This document shows, piece by piece, positions 25,382-34,492 of a stretch of 64,000 nt of DNA. The notes beneath the pieces are model-generated. The model saw only the letters and a list, made by a program, of their open reading frames with translations, was not told the origin of the DNA and searched no databases. The DNA is taken from positions 1 to 64,000 of the forward strand of contig JAJCXX010000054.1 of the NCBI GenBank assembly GCA_029263195.1, written 5' to 3'. The translations under genes and the position numbers were made by a program. The DNA comes from Acidimicrobiales bacterium. GTDB taxonomy: Bacteria; Actinomycetota; Acidimicrobiia; Acidimicrobiales; Aldehydirespiratoraceae. Numbering within the stretch: position 1 is the stretch's first letter; each line of letters starts with the position of its first letter.

Positions 25382-25864
25382 ATGCCCGGACTGGAAGATC
25401 TCTACCGAGAAATCATCCTCGACCACTACCGCAGCCCGCGCAACCGGGGTGAGTTGGTTGTACCGCCCGCGGCACGGGCCGAGGGGTTCAACCCGCTGTG
25501 CGGCGACGAGATCGTGGTCTACATCGATGTCGACGACGAAGGAACGATCAGAGACATCGCCATCGGTGGCCAGGGCTGTTCGATCAGTCAGTCGTCGGCG
25601 TCCATGATGTCGGCAGCCGTCAAGGGGCACACCGTCGAGGAGGCCCGGCAACTGATCTCGGCGTTCAAGTCGATGATGTCGATTCACGAGAACGATCTCG
25701 ACGACGTCGACGATCACGAGGACCACACCGAAATCGAGACGGTCGAACTCGGAGATCTCGACGCACTTCGCGGTGTCGTCAAGTTCCCCGTTCGAATCAA
25801 GTGCGCCACCCTGAGTTGGAACACCCTGATCCAGGCCCTCGACGAAGTCGCGGCAACCAGCTGA
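25382..25864 (+). CDS. sufU: Zinc-dependent sulfurtransferase SufU
   Basis: 160 residues. ATG 25382 is preferred because AGGAGA is correctly spaced; GTG 25376 is an alternative. Zinc-ligand cysteines are visible in FNPLCGDEI, GGQGCSISQ and RIKCATLSW, with the Asp of CGDE as fourth ligand. The insertion between the second and third Cys (HENDLDDVDDHEDHTE region) is typical of SufU rather than IscU. It accepts persulfide sulfur from SufS. Confidence 0.94.
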   Translation: MPGLEDLYREIILDHYRSPRNRGELVVPPAARAEGFNPLCGDEIVVYIDVDDEGTIRDIAIGGQGCSISQSSASMMSAAVKGHTVEEARQLISAFKSMMSIHENDLDDVDDHEDHTEIETVELGDLDALRGVVKFPVRIKCATLSWNTLIQALDEVAATS

Positions 25865-25866
25865 TT

Positions 25867-25908
25867 GCCGATCCGATCAGGTGGCGATAGTCAGACGAGC
25901 GGATCGGC
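25867..25908. terminator. Inverted repeat between convergent sufU and sufC2
   Basis: GCCGATCCG (25867-25875) pairs with CGGATCGGC (25900-25908), 9 bp around a 24-base loop, overlapping the last codons of sufC2. It may act as a weak bidirectional terminator between the converging suf operons. Confidence 0.3.
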
Positions 25909-26688
25909 GAAGGGATCGCCGAACGGATCGGGGGTCGGACTCGATTCGGTGGGCTCCGGGTCGGCGCCGACCCAACGTTCGTAGCCGGACTCCTCGAGTT
26001 CATCGGCCAAGCTCGGCCCGCCGGATTCGAGAATCTTCCCCCTCGCGAACACGTGGACGACATCGGGGTGAAGCTGTTCAAACAGTCGGCTGTAGTGGGT
26101 GATGGCCAGCACACCGAGAGAGGACTCGGATGTCTCCATCTCGATTCTGTGACTCACCATCCTCAACGCATCGACATCCAGGCCGGAGTCGAGTTCATCC
26201 AGAATGGCGAACTTCGGCTTGAGAACACCGAGTTGGAGGGCTTCATTGCGCTTCTTCTCGCCCCCCGAGAGGTCGACGTTGAGGGGTCTTTCGAGGAACT
26301 TCTCGTCGAAGCCGATGCTCTCGGCCTCGGCCAACATGGCCTGACGGATCTCGTCGGGATCGAGATTGGTGCTTCGCGATGCCATGAGCATGTCGCTCAC
26401 CGCTACACCCGGCACCTCGGTCGGGTACTGCATGGCCAGAAACAGTCCGGCCTCGGCCCTTTGCCAAGCCGGCAGCCCGAGCAGTTCGACTCCGTCGATG
26501 GTCACCGAACCGCCGAGCACCTCGTACCCGGGTCGGCCCGCTATCACGTGGGAAAGTGTCGACTTGCCCGAACCGTTGGGGCCCATGATCGCGTGTACCT
26601 GGCCCGAGCTGACTGCGAGATCAACGCCGTCGAGAATCACCTTTCCCTGCACTGATGCTCTCAGCCCCTCAATGACCAATTCGCTCAT
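25891..26688 (-). CDS. sufC: Fe-S assembly ATPase SufC, copy 2
   Basis: 265 residues with Walker A GPNGSGKST, Q-loop QYPTEVPGV, signature LSGGEKKRNE, Walker B AILDELDSGLD and H-loop AITHYSRL. It differs throughout from SufC copy 1, so it is a paralogue and not a recent duplicate, and it has a 20-residue Pro/Asp-rich tail. It overlaps the Rieske gene as ATGA and follows sufD, so this copy is probably the partner of SufB and SufD; the role of copy 1 is then less clear. Confidence 0.93.
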   Translation of the reverse strand: MSELVIEGLRASVQGKVILDGVDLAVSSGQVHAIMGPNGSGKSTLSHVIAGRPGYEVLGGSVTIDGVELLGLPAWQRAEAGLFLAMQYPTEVPGVAVSDMLMASRSTNLDPDEIRQAMLAEAESIGFDEKFLERPLNVDLSGGEKKRNEALQLGVLKPKFAILDELDSGLDVDALRMVSHRIEMETSESSLGVLAITHYSRLFEQLHPDVVHVFARGKILESGGPSLADELEESGYERWVGADPEPTESSPTPDPFGDPFADPLV

Positions 26689-27017
26689 GATGCCCCCTCG
26701 CTGCGATCGCTCGTCGAGAGCCAGATGTCACCATCGACCACCGACGCTTCGTACACGGGCACCGGCTTGACTGCCGGCAGACATGTGGGCACTCCGGAGA
26801 GAAGGTCGAAACTGGCTCCGTGGCGCCCACATTCGATGGTGAGATCGTCAGCGTCGACGAATCCCTCCGACAGCGACACCTCTTGATGGCTGCACGTGTC
26901 GCCCAGGGCGTAGACGGACTCGCCGATCCTGACGACGGCCACCGACCTGCCGCCGATTTCGGTCTTGCGGACCGAGCCGTCCTCGATCTCGCAGAGGGGA
27001 AAGAGTCTGTGTCTCAT
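26685..27017 (-). CDS. Rieske [2Fe-2S] ferredoxin-like protein of the suf operon
   Basis: 110 residues. Rieske ligands are CSH (in GDTCSHQEVSLSEG) and CGRH (in LTIECGRHGASFDL); the pattern is C-x-H...C-x-x-H. It resembles NirD/BphF-type ferredoxins, which are commonly found in actinobacterial suf operons. It lies 7 bases after sufD and overlaps sufC2. A role as electron donor for, or acceptor of, new clusters is inference. Confidence 0.9.
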   Translation of the reverse strand: MRHRLFPLCEIEDGSVRKTEIGGRSVAVVRIGESVYALGDTCSHQEVSLSEGFVDADDLTIECGRHGASFDLLSGVPTCLPAVKPVPVYEASVVDGDIWLSTSDRSEGAS

Positions 27018-27024
27018 GAGCGAG

Positions 27025-28287
27025 TCACTCCATCATCCCTGTAGCGGCCGCGATCTTGGTGGCCAGAGCCGCTTCGAGCGACGGCACCGCCGACGGTACC
27101 GGCAGAGCGTTCAGCACCTCATCGAGGAAGCCGCCGACGATCAATCGCTCGGCATCATCGGTGGGCACACCACGACTCTCCAAATAGAAGCGTTGCTCAT
27201 CATCGACCGGACTCACCGACGAAGCGTGGCTGCACTTCACATCGTTGTTCTCGATCTCGAGGTTGGGAACGGACTCGGCCCATGCATCCGGTCCCAGCTT
27301 GAGATTTCGGTTCGTCTGGAACGCATTCGTGCCTCTGGCTCCGGGGCGAACTCGGATCAGGCCGGTGTACACACTCCTGGAACGACCGCCGAGCACACCC
27401 TTGTAGAGAAGATTGGAGCTGGTGTCGGCCGCGACGTGATCCTGATAGGTGCGAAAGTCGAGGGCCTGGTCGTTGTCGGCGAAGTACAGCGCCAGCAGAT
27501 CGCCGTGGGCTCCCCGACCCAACAGGCGGGTGTCGGCCCTGGTGCGGGCGTAGCCGCCGCCGAGGCCGGCCGTGGCCGCCGTGAGGATGGCGTCCTGGCC
27601 CACTCGCGTCAGTTGGCTCGCTATCTGCCAGGCGGATTCCGCCAGCTGCTGAACGTTGAGGTAACCCAGTCGGGCGGCCTTCGCCAGATCGAATTCGGCC
27701 ACCGGACACGACAGAACGAGATCGCCTGATGCCGAAGTATGGCGATCGAGAACGGTGGCTTCGGCCCCTTCCTCGAGGCGGACGACGAGCCTCGGGAAGA
27801 CCGCTCGACCTTCACCGGACGCATGGTTGCTGATGACGACCGGGCGCTCGACCACGACTCCCCGCGGCACGTGCACGACCACGGGGTCCGGGGTGAAGGC
27901 ATCATTGAGCCTCGTGAAGTAGTCGGGTGATCCCTCTGCGACATCTCCCAACATGTCTCTACCGGTCGGATACTCGACGAGCGATCCAACGGTGACTCCC
28001 TGAGAAGCGATGTCGTCGTCGATCTCGACAGTCACTATCTTGCCGTTGACGACCCTGACGATCGCCGACGGCTCCACATGAAGGGGAACCATCGGGGCAT
28101 CAGCGAGACCGTCGGCCGGACTGAACTGAGTCAGGTCGAGCTTGTCGATCGGGCTGTAACGCCACTCCTCGAGGGCCGTCGTGGGGGCGTCGGCAACGCT
28201 CACCGCCTCAGCGGCAGCCACTCGCCTCTCAACGATCCAGTCGGGTCCGTCGATAGCTCGGGCGGAATCAGGGGAGAATTCGGTCAC
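27025..28287 (-). CDS. sufD: Fe-S scaffold subunit SufD
   Basis: 420 residues, the SufB/SufD right-handed beta-helix family. Landmarks are VVHVPRGVVVERPV (about 130), YQDHVAADTSSNLLYKGVLGGRSRSVYTGLIRV, and the C-terminal CSHASSVSPVDDEQRFYLESRG with Cys and His near 350 that contribute to the SufBCD cluster site, ending in the VGGFLDEVL helix. It is shorter than SufB and lacks its extra N-terminal cysteines. Copy C of the suf dyad motif lies 48 bases upstream. Confidence 0.94.
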   Translation of the reverse strand: MTEFSPDSARAIDGPDWIVERRVAAAEAVSVADAPTTALEEWRYSPIDKLDLTQFSPADGLADAPMVPLHVEPSAIVRVVNGKIVTVEIDDDIASQGVTVGSLVEYPTGRDMLGDVAEGSPDYFTRLNDAFTPDPVVVHVPRGVVVERPVVISNHASGEGRAVFPRLVVRLEEGAEATVLDRHTSASGDLVLSCPVAEFDLAKAARLGYLNVQQLAESAWQIASQLTRVGQDAILTAATAGLGGGYARTRADTRLLGRGAHGDLLALYFADNDQALDFRTYQDHVAADTSSNLLYKGVLGGRSRSVYTGLIRVRPGARGTNAFQTNRNLKLGPDAWAESVPNLEIENNDVKCSHASSVSPVDDEQRFYLESRGVPTDDAERLIVGGFLDEVLNALPVPSAVPSLEAALATKIAAATGMME

Positions 28288-28334
28288 TGTGAAATACGCT
28301 CCGCGAGACCCGGCCCGATTGGCCGGAAACAGGC

Positions 28335-28364
28335 ATTTACCCTACCGGTGTAGTGCTAATCGGC
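28335..28364. promoter_or_regulatory. suf-locus dyad motif, copy C (before sufD)
   Basis: ATTT-N3-CTA-N6-TAGTGCTAA, same spacing as copies A and B; TAGTGCTAA is identical to copy A. It suggests that sufD-Rieske-sufC2 has its own controlled promoter apart from sufB. Confidence 0.65.
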
Positions 28365-28372
28365 CAACGCCC

Positions 28373-28816
28373 TCAGCGGCCGTTTCGGTAACGCCGACGG
28401 AGCTTCTCTGCCAGGCCCTCGCGCGGCGCCTTGGCGCGGCTCGGTCGACCCGACCGCGTCTTTTTCGAATCCTTGTTTCGCTTGGCGATCCCTCGCAGCC
28501 CGCGCCGACCCTTGCGCTCCTTGTCGAGATCAGCAATCACATCGGGCGCCGCACCGTTGATGATGTCCTCAGCCGCATCGAGCAACGCCGCGACGCTTCC
28601 GTCGACCCCGACGCTCTCGGGCTCGTCTGGAGTCTCCGGTGTCACCAGGGTTCCGTAGCTCCAGTTGACGTCGGCCAGCCGCCGCGTGAACTTCGGGCAG
28701 TCGGCCGGACACCTCCACGGTGATTCCGGGGCAAGATCCAGATCGCACTTTCGGACGGTGTCGCCATTGGGGTAACTACGAGACTCGAAATACTTGCAGT
28801 CCTGTCGCATCGGCAT
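28373..28816 (-). CDS. Hypothetical protein with N-terminal Cys cluster and basic tail
   Basis: 147 residues from ATG 28816 (ATG 28810 is an alternative; neither has a clear ribosome-binding site). The N-terminus MPMRQDCKYFESRSYPNGDT...VRKCDLDLAPESPWRCPADCPKF has four Cys that could hold zinc or an Fe-S cluster. The middle is acidic and helical; the C-terminus is very basic (RKGRRGLRGIAKRNKDSKKT), suggesting nucleic-acid binding. It lies between sufB/NUDIX and sufD on the same strand. I do not recognise the family. Confidence 0.7.
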   Translation of the reverse strand: MPMRQDCKYFESRSYPNGDTVRKCDLDLAPESPWRCPADCPKFTRRLADVNWSYGTLVTPETPDEPESVGVDGSVAALLDAAEDIINGAAPDVIADLDKERKGRRGLRGIAKRNKDSKKTRSGRPSRAKAPREGLAEKLRRRYRNGR

Positions 28817-28859
28817 GGGCCCATTGTGCCGCAACAGCGAACGATATGGACGACCCCCC

Positions 28860-29411
28860 TCACCGAGCCAGAAGACTCCACACCGCAGTCATACTGAGAC
28901 CATCGACGATCTCGCGCCGATCGATCATCGATCGAAGCTCATCTATCGGAATCCATGAGACCTCCACGGCCTCATCGATATCGGACGGAGCGCCCACGTG
29001 GATCGCGCTGGCCGACTGTCGGAGATTAAACTTCTGATCGCTCATACCCGAGGTCGGGTGCCATGAGAAACACGGCTCGGTGGGCCCGCATCGCCAGCCG
29101 GTCTCCTCCAACACCTCACGCTCGGCTGCCTCGGCGGCCGTCTCCCCCGGATCGATCACGCCGGCTGGAATCTCCCATCCCCAGGTGTCGGGAATCATGC
29201 GGTGGCGCCAGATCATCAGCAGTTCGTGGTCGACCACCACCAGGGTGCCTACCGCGCTGCGAGGGACATGAATCACCTCGTGTTCGAACCGCCGACCCGA
29301 ATTGAGTTCGACATCAAACGCGTGTAGTTCGACCCACCAGCTCTCATACAACGACCGCGATCCGTGGATGGTCCACTTGGATGACTCGGGTCGGGGCGGA
29401 GAGCTGTTCAT
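28860..29411 (-). CDS. NUDIX hydrolase
   Basis: 183 residues with a complete Nudix box G-x5-E-x7-REVxEExGW (GVIDPGETAAEAAEREVLEE, residues about 85-104) and the preceding strand WGWEIPAG. Its length and layout fit ADP-ribose/ADP-sugar pyrophosphatases, but the substrate cannot be fixed. It starts seven bases after sufB and is probably cotranscribed with it. Confidence 0.88.
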   Translation of the reverse strand: MNSSPPRPESSKWTIHGSRSLYESWWVELHAFDVELNSGRRFEHEVIHVPRSAVGTLVVVDHELLMIWRHRMIPDTWGWEIPAGVIDPGETAAEAAEREVLEETGWRCGPTEPCFSWHPTSGMSDQKFNLRQSASAIHVGAPSDIDEAVEVSWIPIDELRSMIDRREIVDGLSMTAVWSLLAR

Positions 29412-29417
29412 GGTGAA

Positions 29418-30821
29418 TCAGCCGACGCTGCCTTCCATCTGAAGTTCGATCAGCCGACTCCACTCGACTGCGTACTCCATCGGCAGGGTGCGGGTGACCG
29501 GCTCGATGAAACCGTTGACGATCATGCCCATTGCCTGCTCTTCGGTGAGACCACGACTCTGAAGATAAAACAATTGCTCATCGGCCACGCGCGAGACGGT
29601 GGCCTCATGCCCGATCACGGCATCACCGGAACCGACTTCCATGTAGGGATAGGTATCGGATACCGATTCCTCGTCGAGGATGAGAGCGTCGCACTGGACA
29701 TGGCTCTTGCAGCCGTAGGCGTCGTCCTCGACCCGCACCAAGCCGCGATAGCTGCTTCGGCCGCCGCCCTTCGAAATCGACTTCGACACGATCTTCGAGG
29801 TGGTCTCGGGGGCCAGGTGGGTCATCTTCGAACCGGTGTCCTGATGCTGCCCGGGGCCGGCGTAGGCCACCGACAAGACCTCTCCGCTGGCCTTCGGCCC
29901 GGCGAGGACCACCGCTGGGTACTTCATGGTGAGCCGCGAACCGATGTTGCCGTCGATCCACTCCATGTGGCCTTCGGCCTCGACCCAAGCCCTCTTGGTG
30001 ACCAGGTTGTAGACGTTGTTGGACCAGTTCTGGATGGTGGTGTAGGTGACCCTCGCCGACGGCTTGACCACGATCTCGACCACCGCCGAGTGCAACGAAT
30101 CGGAGGTGTAGGTGGGTGCCGAACAGCCCTCGATGTAGTGAACCTTCGAGCCTTCATCGGCGATGATCAAGGTGCGCTCGAACTGCCCCATGTTCTCGGC
30201 GTTGATCCGAAAGTAGGCCTGCAGAGGCATCTCGACCTCGACTCCGGGCGGCACGTATATGAACGAACCACCAGACCAAGCCGCGGAGTTGAGTGACGAG
30301 AACTTGTTGTCGTTGGGCGGAATGATCTTTCCGAAGTACTGCTTGATGATTTCGGGGTGCTCCCGAAGCGCAGTGTCCATGTCGGAGAACAACACCCCTT
30401 GAGCTTCGAGATCCTCACGGTTGCGGTGGTAGACCACCTCCGATTCGTATTGAGCGGTGACCCCCGCCAGGTACTTTCGTTCGGCCTGCGGGATCCCGAG
30501 TTTCTCGTAGGTGTCCTTGATCGCATCGGGTACATCGTCCCAGTCGTCGGAGAGTCCGTCGGTGGGCTTGATGTAGTAGTAGATGTCGTCGAAGTCGATG
30601 CCACTCATGTCGCCACCCCAGTTGGGCATGGGCCGGCCTCGGAAACGCTGCAGTGACTTCAGACGGAAATCGAGCATCCACTGGGGCTCACCCTTGAGCC
30701 ACGACATCTCCCGCAGGATCTCCTCATCGAGACCCTTCTTGGGCTTGAACACGTAGTCTTCTTCGTCGCTCCATCCGAGCTTGTAGCGACTGAGATCGAC
30801 GCCGATGTCGGCGGTGGTCAT
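29418..30821 (-). CDS. sufB: Fe-S scaffold subunit SufB
   Basis: 467 residues from ATG 30821, chosen because GGAGATG lies at good spacing; an ATG at 30836 in frame is an alternative. SufB hallmarks: [55 protein letters not shown] (conserved Cys), [21 protein letters not shown] and [19 protein letters not shown]. It forms the SufBC2D scaffold with the SufC and SufD encoded in the same arm of the locus. The suf dyad motif copy B lies 31 bases upstream. Confidence 0.96.
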   Translation of the reverse strand: MTTADIGVDLSRYKLGWSDEEDYVFKPKKGLDEEILREMSWLKGEPQWMLDFRLKSLQRFRGRPMPNWGGDMSGIDFDDIYYYIKPTDGLSDDWDDVPDAIKDTYEKLGIPQAERKYLAGVTAQYESEVVYHRNREDLEAQGVLFSDMDTALREHPEIIKQYFGKIIPPNDNKFSSLNSAAWSGGSFIYVPPGVEVEMPLQAYFRINAENMGQFERTLIIADEGSKVHYIEGCSAPTYTSDSLHSAVVEIVVKPSARVTYTTIQNWSNNVYNLVTKRAWVEAEGHMEWIDGNIGSRLTMKYPAVVLAGPKASGEVLSVAYAGPGQHQDTGSKMTHLAPETTSKIVSKSISKGGGRSSYRGLVRVEDDAYGCKSHVQCDALILDEESVSDTYPYMEVGSGDAVIGHEATVSRVADEQLFYLQSRGLTEEQAMGMIVNGFIEPVTRTLPMEYAVEWSRLIELQMEGSVG

Positions 30822-30851
30822 GAGCGGCATCTCCATCGGGAACGAACCGGG

Positions 30852-30881
30852 ATTTCTACTATGGGGATAGTAACAAACCCC
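30852..30881. promoter_or_regulatory. suf-locus dyad motif, copy B (before sufB)
   Basis: ATTT-N3-CTA-N6-TAG followed by AA at the same offsets as copies A and C. The core TACTAT-GGGG-ATAGTA (30857-30872) is a perfect palindrome. It is the likely operator of the sufB transcript, bound by an Fe-S-sensing regulator not encoded in this window. Confidence 0.7.
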
Positions 30882-30919
30882 CTCAGCGGTTCATCGCCGC
30901 GATACTCATCGACTGATTG

Positions 30920-31444
30920 TTACGTCCGCTCGATTCGTCGGAGTTCCGAAGCGTACTGTCGGCCTCGACTGACGTACTTCTCCGCGTTCTCGTCGTTATC
31001 GCCCTCTGCGAGAGCGTCGGCACGAATCCGGGCCGGGACACCCAGAGCCATCGATCGACTCGGCACATCCATGCGCCCCGGCACCAGTGCAGCCGCCCCG
31101 ATCAGAGCATGGGAACGGACAATGGCGTCGTGAAGAACGATTGAACCGGTTCCGATCAAGGCGTGATCCTCCACCCGACAGCCCTCAAGGTGAGCAAGAT
31201 GGCCGACCGTGCACCAGTTGCCGACGATCGTGGCGAACTCTTCGGTGCAGTGGATGACAGCGCCATCCTGAACCGATGTGTTGTCGCCGATCTCGATCCG
31301 ATTGTCGTCGCCACGCAGCACAGCGTTGGGCCAGATGCTCGAGTTGGCCCCGATCCTGACGTTGCCGATGACGGTCGCCTCGGGGCTCACATAGGCCGAC
31401 GGGTCGATGTCGGGAGCCTGATCGCCGAGAGCGTAGATCGCCAT
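30920..31444 (-). CDS. Gamma-carbonic-anhydrase-like hexapeptide-repeat protein
   Basis: 174 residues of left-handed beta-helix hexapeptide repeats (SPEATVIGNVRIGANSSIWP and on) with the metal-ligand histidines of the gamma-class family: GAVIHC and TVGHLAHLEG. A C-terminal helix with YASELRRIE packs on the trimer. Many members of this YrdA/PaaY group have weak or unknown carbonic anhydrase activity. It is three bases from the flavin reductase gene upstream, so the two are in one operon. Confidence 0.88.
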   Translation of the reverse strand: MAIYALGDQAPDIDPSAYVSPEATVIGNVRIGANSSIWPNAVLRGDDNRIEIGDNTSVQDGAVIHCTEEFATIVGNWCTVGHLAHLEGCRVEDHALIGTGSIVLHDAIVRSHALIGAAALVPGRMDVPSRSMALGVPARIRADALAEGDNDENAEKYVSRGRQYASELRRIERT

Positions 31445-31447
31445 GGG

Positions 31448-31930
31448 TCAGAGATCCTCGTAGCGGCCGTAGCCACCTCGGAAGAAGAGCAGCGGGCCGT
31501 GGTCGACGTCGGGGTCGGCTTCGAGGGCCCGAACGAGTCCGACGACAATGTCGTGATCTCCGCCGTCGTGAACAGCGTGGATCTCACAGTCGATCCACGC
31601 GATGCTTCCTTCGATCACAGGGGCGCCGGTTGCTTTCGTGGTCCAGCTGCAGTCGGCGAACTTGTCGGGAGACTTACCGGCGAAGGTGCCGCACAGTTCC
31701 TTCTGGTCCTCGCCGAGAACGTTGACGCAGAAGCTGCCCGCCGACCGGATGCGCTGCCATGAACTCGATGTCCTGGCCGGGCAGAACATCACCAACGGAG
31801 GATCGAGCGAAACACTCGAGAACGAGCCGATCGCCATGCCGACGGGCCCTCCATCGTCTGCGGTGACCACGGTGACACCGGTCGGGAAGTGACCGAGCAC
31901 CCGGCGATATTCGTTGCCGTCGATTGACAT
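31448..31930 (-). CDS. Flavin reductase domain protein
   Basis: 160 residues, the flavin-reductase (HpaC-like) split-barrel fold: YRRVLGHFPTGVTVVTA at 8-24 is the standard opening, followed by GSFSSVSLDPPLVMFC and SAGSFCVNVLGEDQ, and a GDHDIVVG strand. It would supply reduced FMN/FAD to a two-component monooxygenase; no monooxygenase lies directly beside it, although a luciferase-like gene is at 41470. Confidence 0.9.
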   Translation of the reverse strand: MSIDGNEYRRVLGHFPTGVTVVTADDGGPVGMAIGSFSSVSLDPPLVMFCPARTSSSWQRIRSAGSFCVNVLGEDQKELCGTFAGKSPDKFADCSWTTKATGAPVIEGSIAWIDCEIHAVHDGGDHDIVVGLVRALEADPDVDHGPLLFFRGGYGRYEDL

Positions 31931-32027
31931 CTGGACGGATCCCCTTCTTGTCGACCGGCGCCACGGTATCGGACCGCCAACCGGGCCGGGAGCCTACGAT
32001 CGCCGTTTCACCGCCGACCTCGGGGGT

Positions 32028-32897
32028 TCAGAACTCCGAACCGACCGTCAGCTTCATGCCCTCGGCTGCGGCGATGACGGTATGGACGCCTCTGGCCGCG
32101 GCGCGCTCGATGACCTGATCGCGCATGAAGTCGAGTTGGTCGTCGTCGTGAAAGGGATCGTGATGAAAGAGCACGAGAGTGCCCGCTCGACATTGCGCCG
32201 CGACCTCGACTGCATAGTCGATCGTGCAATGACCCCAATCGGCGCGGGGTGCCAGTTCCTCGGCCGTGAACTGCGCATCGTGTATCAAAACATCGACATC
32301 GGCACAGAGGTCGAGAACAGCGGGATCGACGTAATCGGGTTGACCAATCGGCTCCTGGTGGTCGGGCACGTAGGCAACCGACGCACCTTCGAGTGTGACC
32401 CGATAGCCGAGCGTGGGACCGGGATGAGGCACCGGGCTGGTTCGGATGGTGGCTTCACCGATCGAGAATTCACGGGCTGTCTCGTGATGAAATTCAATGG
32501 TCGAAGGAAGCTGATCGAAGTGGATCGGAAAGAACGGTGGCGCCATGAAACGGTCGAACGCCGCTCCCATCGTCTCGTCGAGATGGCCCGGGCCGTAGAC
32601 GTGAAGCGTGGTGTCGGGCCGGTGAAGAGGAAGAAAGAACGGCAGGCCCTGGATGTGATCCCAATGCATGTGACTCACCAGGGCATGGATGCACGCGTCG
32701 GACTCATCAGCGATGTCGTGGCCCCATTGGCGTAATCCGGTGCCGAGATCAAACACGATCGGATCGTGTCCGGGGCTCTGGACCGAGACACAACTGGTGT
32801 TGCCTCCGTAGCGTGCCAGAGTCGCGCAGCTGCACGGTGTGGAGCCACGGACGCCGTGAAACGTCAAAACCACCGGCTCTCGTTGGTATTCCCCCAT
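32028..32897 (-). CDS. Metallo-beta-lactamase-fold hydrolase
   Basis: 289 residues. The metal motif is SHMHWDHIQGLPFF (HxHxDH, about 79-84), with later ligands in PVPHPGPTLGY, the LIHDAQFT motif (Asp) and WGHCTIDYAVEVA (His). This order matches the RNase Z/PhnP-like group that includes cyclic phosphodiesterases. The start ATG 32897 gives the fold's first strand (VVLTFHGVRGSTP); a -10-like TATCTT lies 8 bases upstream, so it may be leaderless. Confidence 0.85.
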   Translation of the reverse strand: MGEYQREPVVLTFHGVRGSTPCSCATLARYGGNTSCVSVQSPGHDPIVFDLGTGLRQWGHDIADESDACIHALVSHMHWDHIQGLPFFLPLHRPDTTLHVYGPGHLDETMGAAFDRFMAPPFFPIHFDQLPSTIEFHHETAREFSIGEATIRTSPVPHPGPTLGYRVTLEGASVAYVPDHQEPIGQPDYVDPAVLDLCADVDVLIHDAQFTAEELAPRADWGHCTIDYAVEVAAQCRAGTLVLFHHDPFHDDDQLDFMRDQVIERAAARGVHTVIAAAEGMKLTVGSEF

Positions 32898-33028
32898 GTC
32901 AGGCGAAGATACCTCTGAGCCACGGCGCAGTCGATAGTCGTGTGACCGATTTCTCACCAAACAAATTGCAGCGTCGACATCGAGGAATCGGATTCAGGTA
33001 CCGACTCTCGCTGTGGAAGAGTGATGGC

Positions 33029-34492
33029 ATGGCTCAGCACGACGCTCCCGCGACGACCATTCCCTCGCTCCCCGACGGTCTCGTTGCCATCGTCAAGAAG
33101 GACTGCCCTACTTGTGTCCTGGTGGCCCCCGTGCTCGCCGATCTTGCCGATCGGTCCGCGCTGACCGTGATCACCCAGGACGATCCGCAGTTCCCCCAAG
33201 ACGCCGACTGGGTGGTGCACGACACTGACCTCTCGTTGTCGTGGCACCACGACATCGAGACGGTACCGACACTTCTCACTGTTGTGAACGGACGACCCAC
33301 GGACCGCATCGTCGGCTGGTCCCGACCGGAGTGGGAGGCCTTCACGAGAACCGACTCACTCGGCGTCGATCTGCGGCCGTGGAGTCCAGGGTGTGGTTCG
33401 CTAAGCGTCGACCCCACGATCGCCGATCAGCTAGCGGTCAGATTCTCCGGTTCGACATTGACCAGCCGCCGGATCGAAATCGCTGTCCTGGAAGATGACT
33501 GGGAGGCAATGTACGACCGGGGCTGGAGCGACGGCATGCCCGTCGTGCCCCCGACCGAGGCGCGGGTCCTGCGCATGCTCGAAGGCACCACTCGCCAACC
33601 CGACGACATCGTTTCGATCGTGCCGCCCGATCTGGTGGAGTGCACCGTCGAGAAGGTGGCGATCAACGCTGTGATGGCCGGATGCATGCCCTCCTACCTG
33701 CCTGTGGTGATCGCCGCTCTCGAAGCAGCTTGCACGGACGAATTCAACATGCACGGTCTACTGGCCACCACGATGCCGTGCGGTCCGGTGATGATCATCA
33801 ACGGTCCGGTCCGTGAACGGCTACAGATGAATAGTGGCGTCAACGTTCTCGGACAGGGCAACCGTGCCAACAGCACCATCGGTCGGGCGCTTCAATTGGT
33901 GATACGCAACGTCGGGGGCGGTAAGCCCGGCGGTGTCGACCGCGCGACCCAGGGGAATCCCTCGAAATACGGACTCTGCTTCGCCGAGGACGAAGAGGGA
34001 TCGGCTTGGGAGTCGCTGGCCGAGAGCCGCGGCTTCACCGACGGCCAGTCGACCGTCACGTTGTTCCCCGGCGAGGGCCCTCGCATCATCTTCGATCAGC
34101 AGTCGAGAAGCCCGGAGTCGTTGACCAAACACATCGCCCTTGCTCTGAGGGCCAACATCAGCCCTCGCATGGCGATGATGTTCGACGCAGTGCTGGTGCT
34201 CTCACCTGAACACATGGCCCGATACCGCGACGCCGGATGGGACCGAAACCGGTTCCTCGAAGAGGTCAGCAGCCATCTGGTGCTCGACGGTGACGACATC
34301 GTCCGAGGATCCGACGGCATCGAGGAAGGTATGCCGGAGTTTCTCGCCGGCAGCCCGGTGCCGAAGTTCCAACGCGGCGGATTGTTGGTCGTTCATGCAG
34401 GCGGCGGGGCGGGACTATTCTCTTCGACCATCGCCGGCTGGGTGACGGGCGAGACCGGCAGCGTCCCGGTAACCAAGGAGATCATTCCATGA
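33029..34492 (+). CDS. Thioredoxin-domain protein, partner of the UGSC selenoprotein
   Basis: 487 residues. Residues 1-110 are a thioredoxin fold with CPTC at 26-29 (VAIVKKDCPTCVLVAPVLAD) and a cis-Pro region IETVPTLLTVVNG. Residues about 150-487 form a second domain with WEAMYDRGWSDGMPVVPPTE, VAINAVMAGCMPSYLPVVIA, MNSGVNVLGQGNRANSTIG and GGLLVVHAGGGAGLFS. Its stop overlaps the UGSC gene start as ATGA. From memory, this large domain accompanies UGSC-family (seleno)proteins, so the two probably form one redox enzyme, with the thioredoxin part recycling the Sec; mechanism and substrate are unknown. ATG 33029 follows GGAAGAG. Confidence 0.8.
   Translation: MAQHDAPATTIPSLPDGLVAIVKKDCPTCVLVAPVLADLADRSALTVITQDDPQFPQDADWVVHDTDLSLSWHHDIETVPTLLTVVNGRPTDRIVGWSRPEWEAFTRTDSLGVDLRPWSPGCGSLSVDPTIADQLAVRFSGSTLTSRRIEIAVLEDDWEAMYDRGWSDGMPVVPPTEARVLRMLEGTTRQPDDIVSIVPPDLVECTVEKVAINAVMAGCMPSYLPVVIAALEAACTDEFNMHGLLATTMPCGPVMIINGPVRERLQMNSGVNVLGQGNRANSTIGRALQLVIRNVGGGKPGGVDRATQGNPSKYGLCFAEDEEGSAWESLAESRGFTDGQSTVTLFPGEGPRIIFDQQSRSPESLTKHIALALRANISPRMAMMFDAVLVLSPEHMARYRDAGWDRNRFLEEVSSHLVLDGDDIVRGSDGIEEGMPEFLAGSPVPKFQRGGLLVVHAGGGAGLFSSTIAGWVTGETGSVPVTKEIIP

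Noticed and set aside
28373-30821. Treating sufB to sufC2 as one simple operon
   Set aside because: A copy of the suf dyad motif directly before sufD suggests a second promoter, so I describe at least two units.
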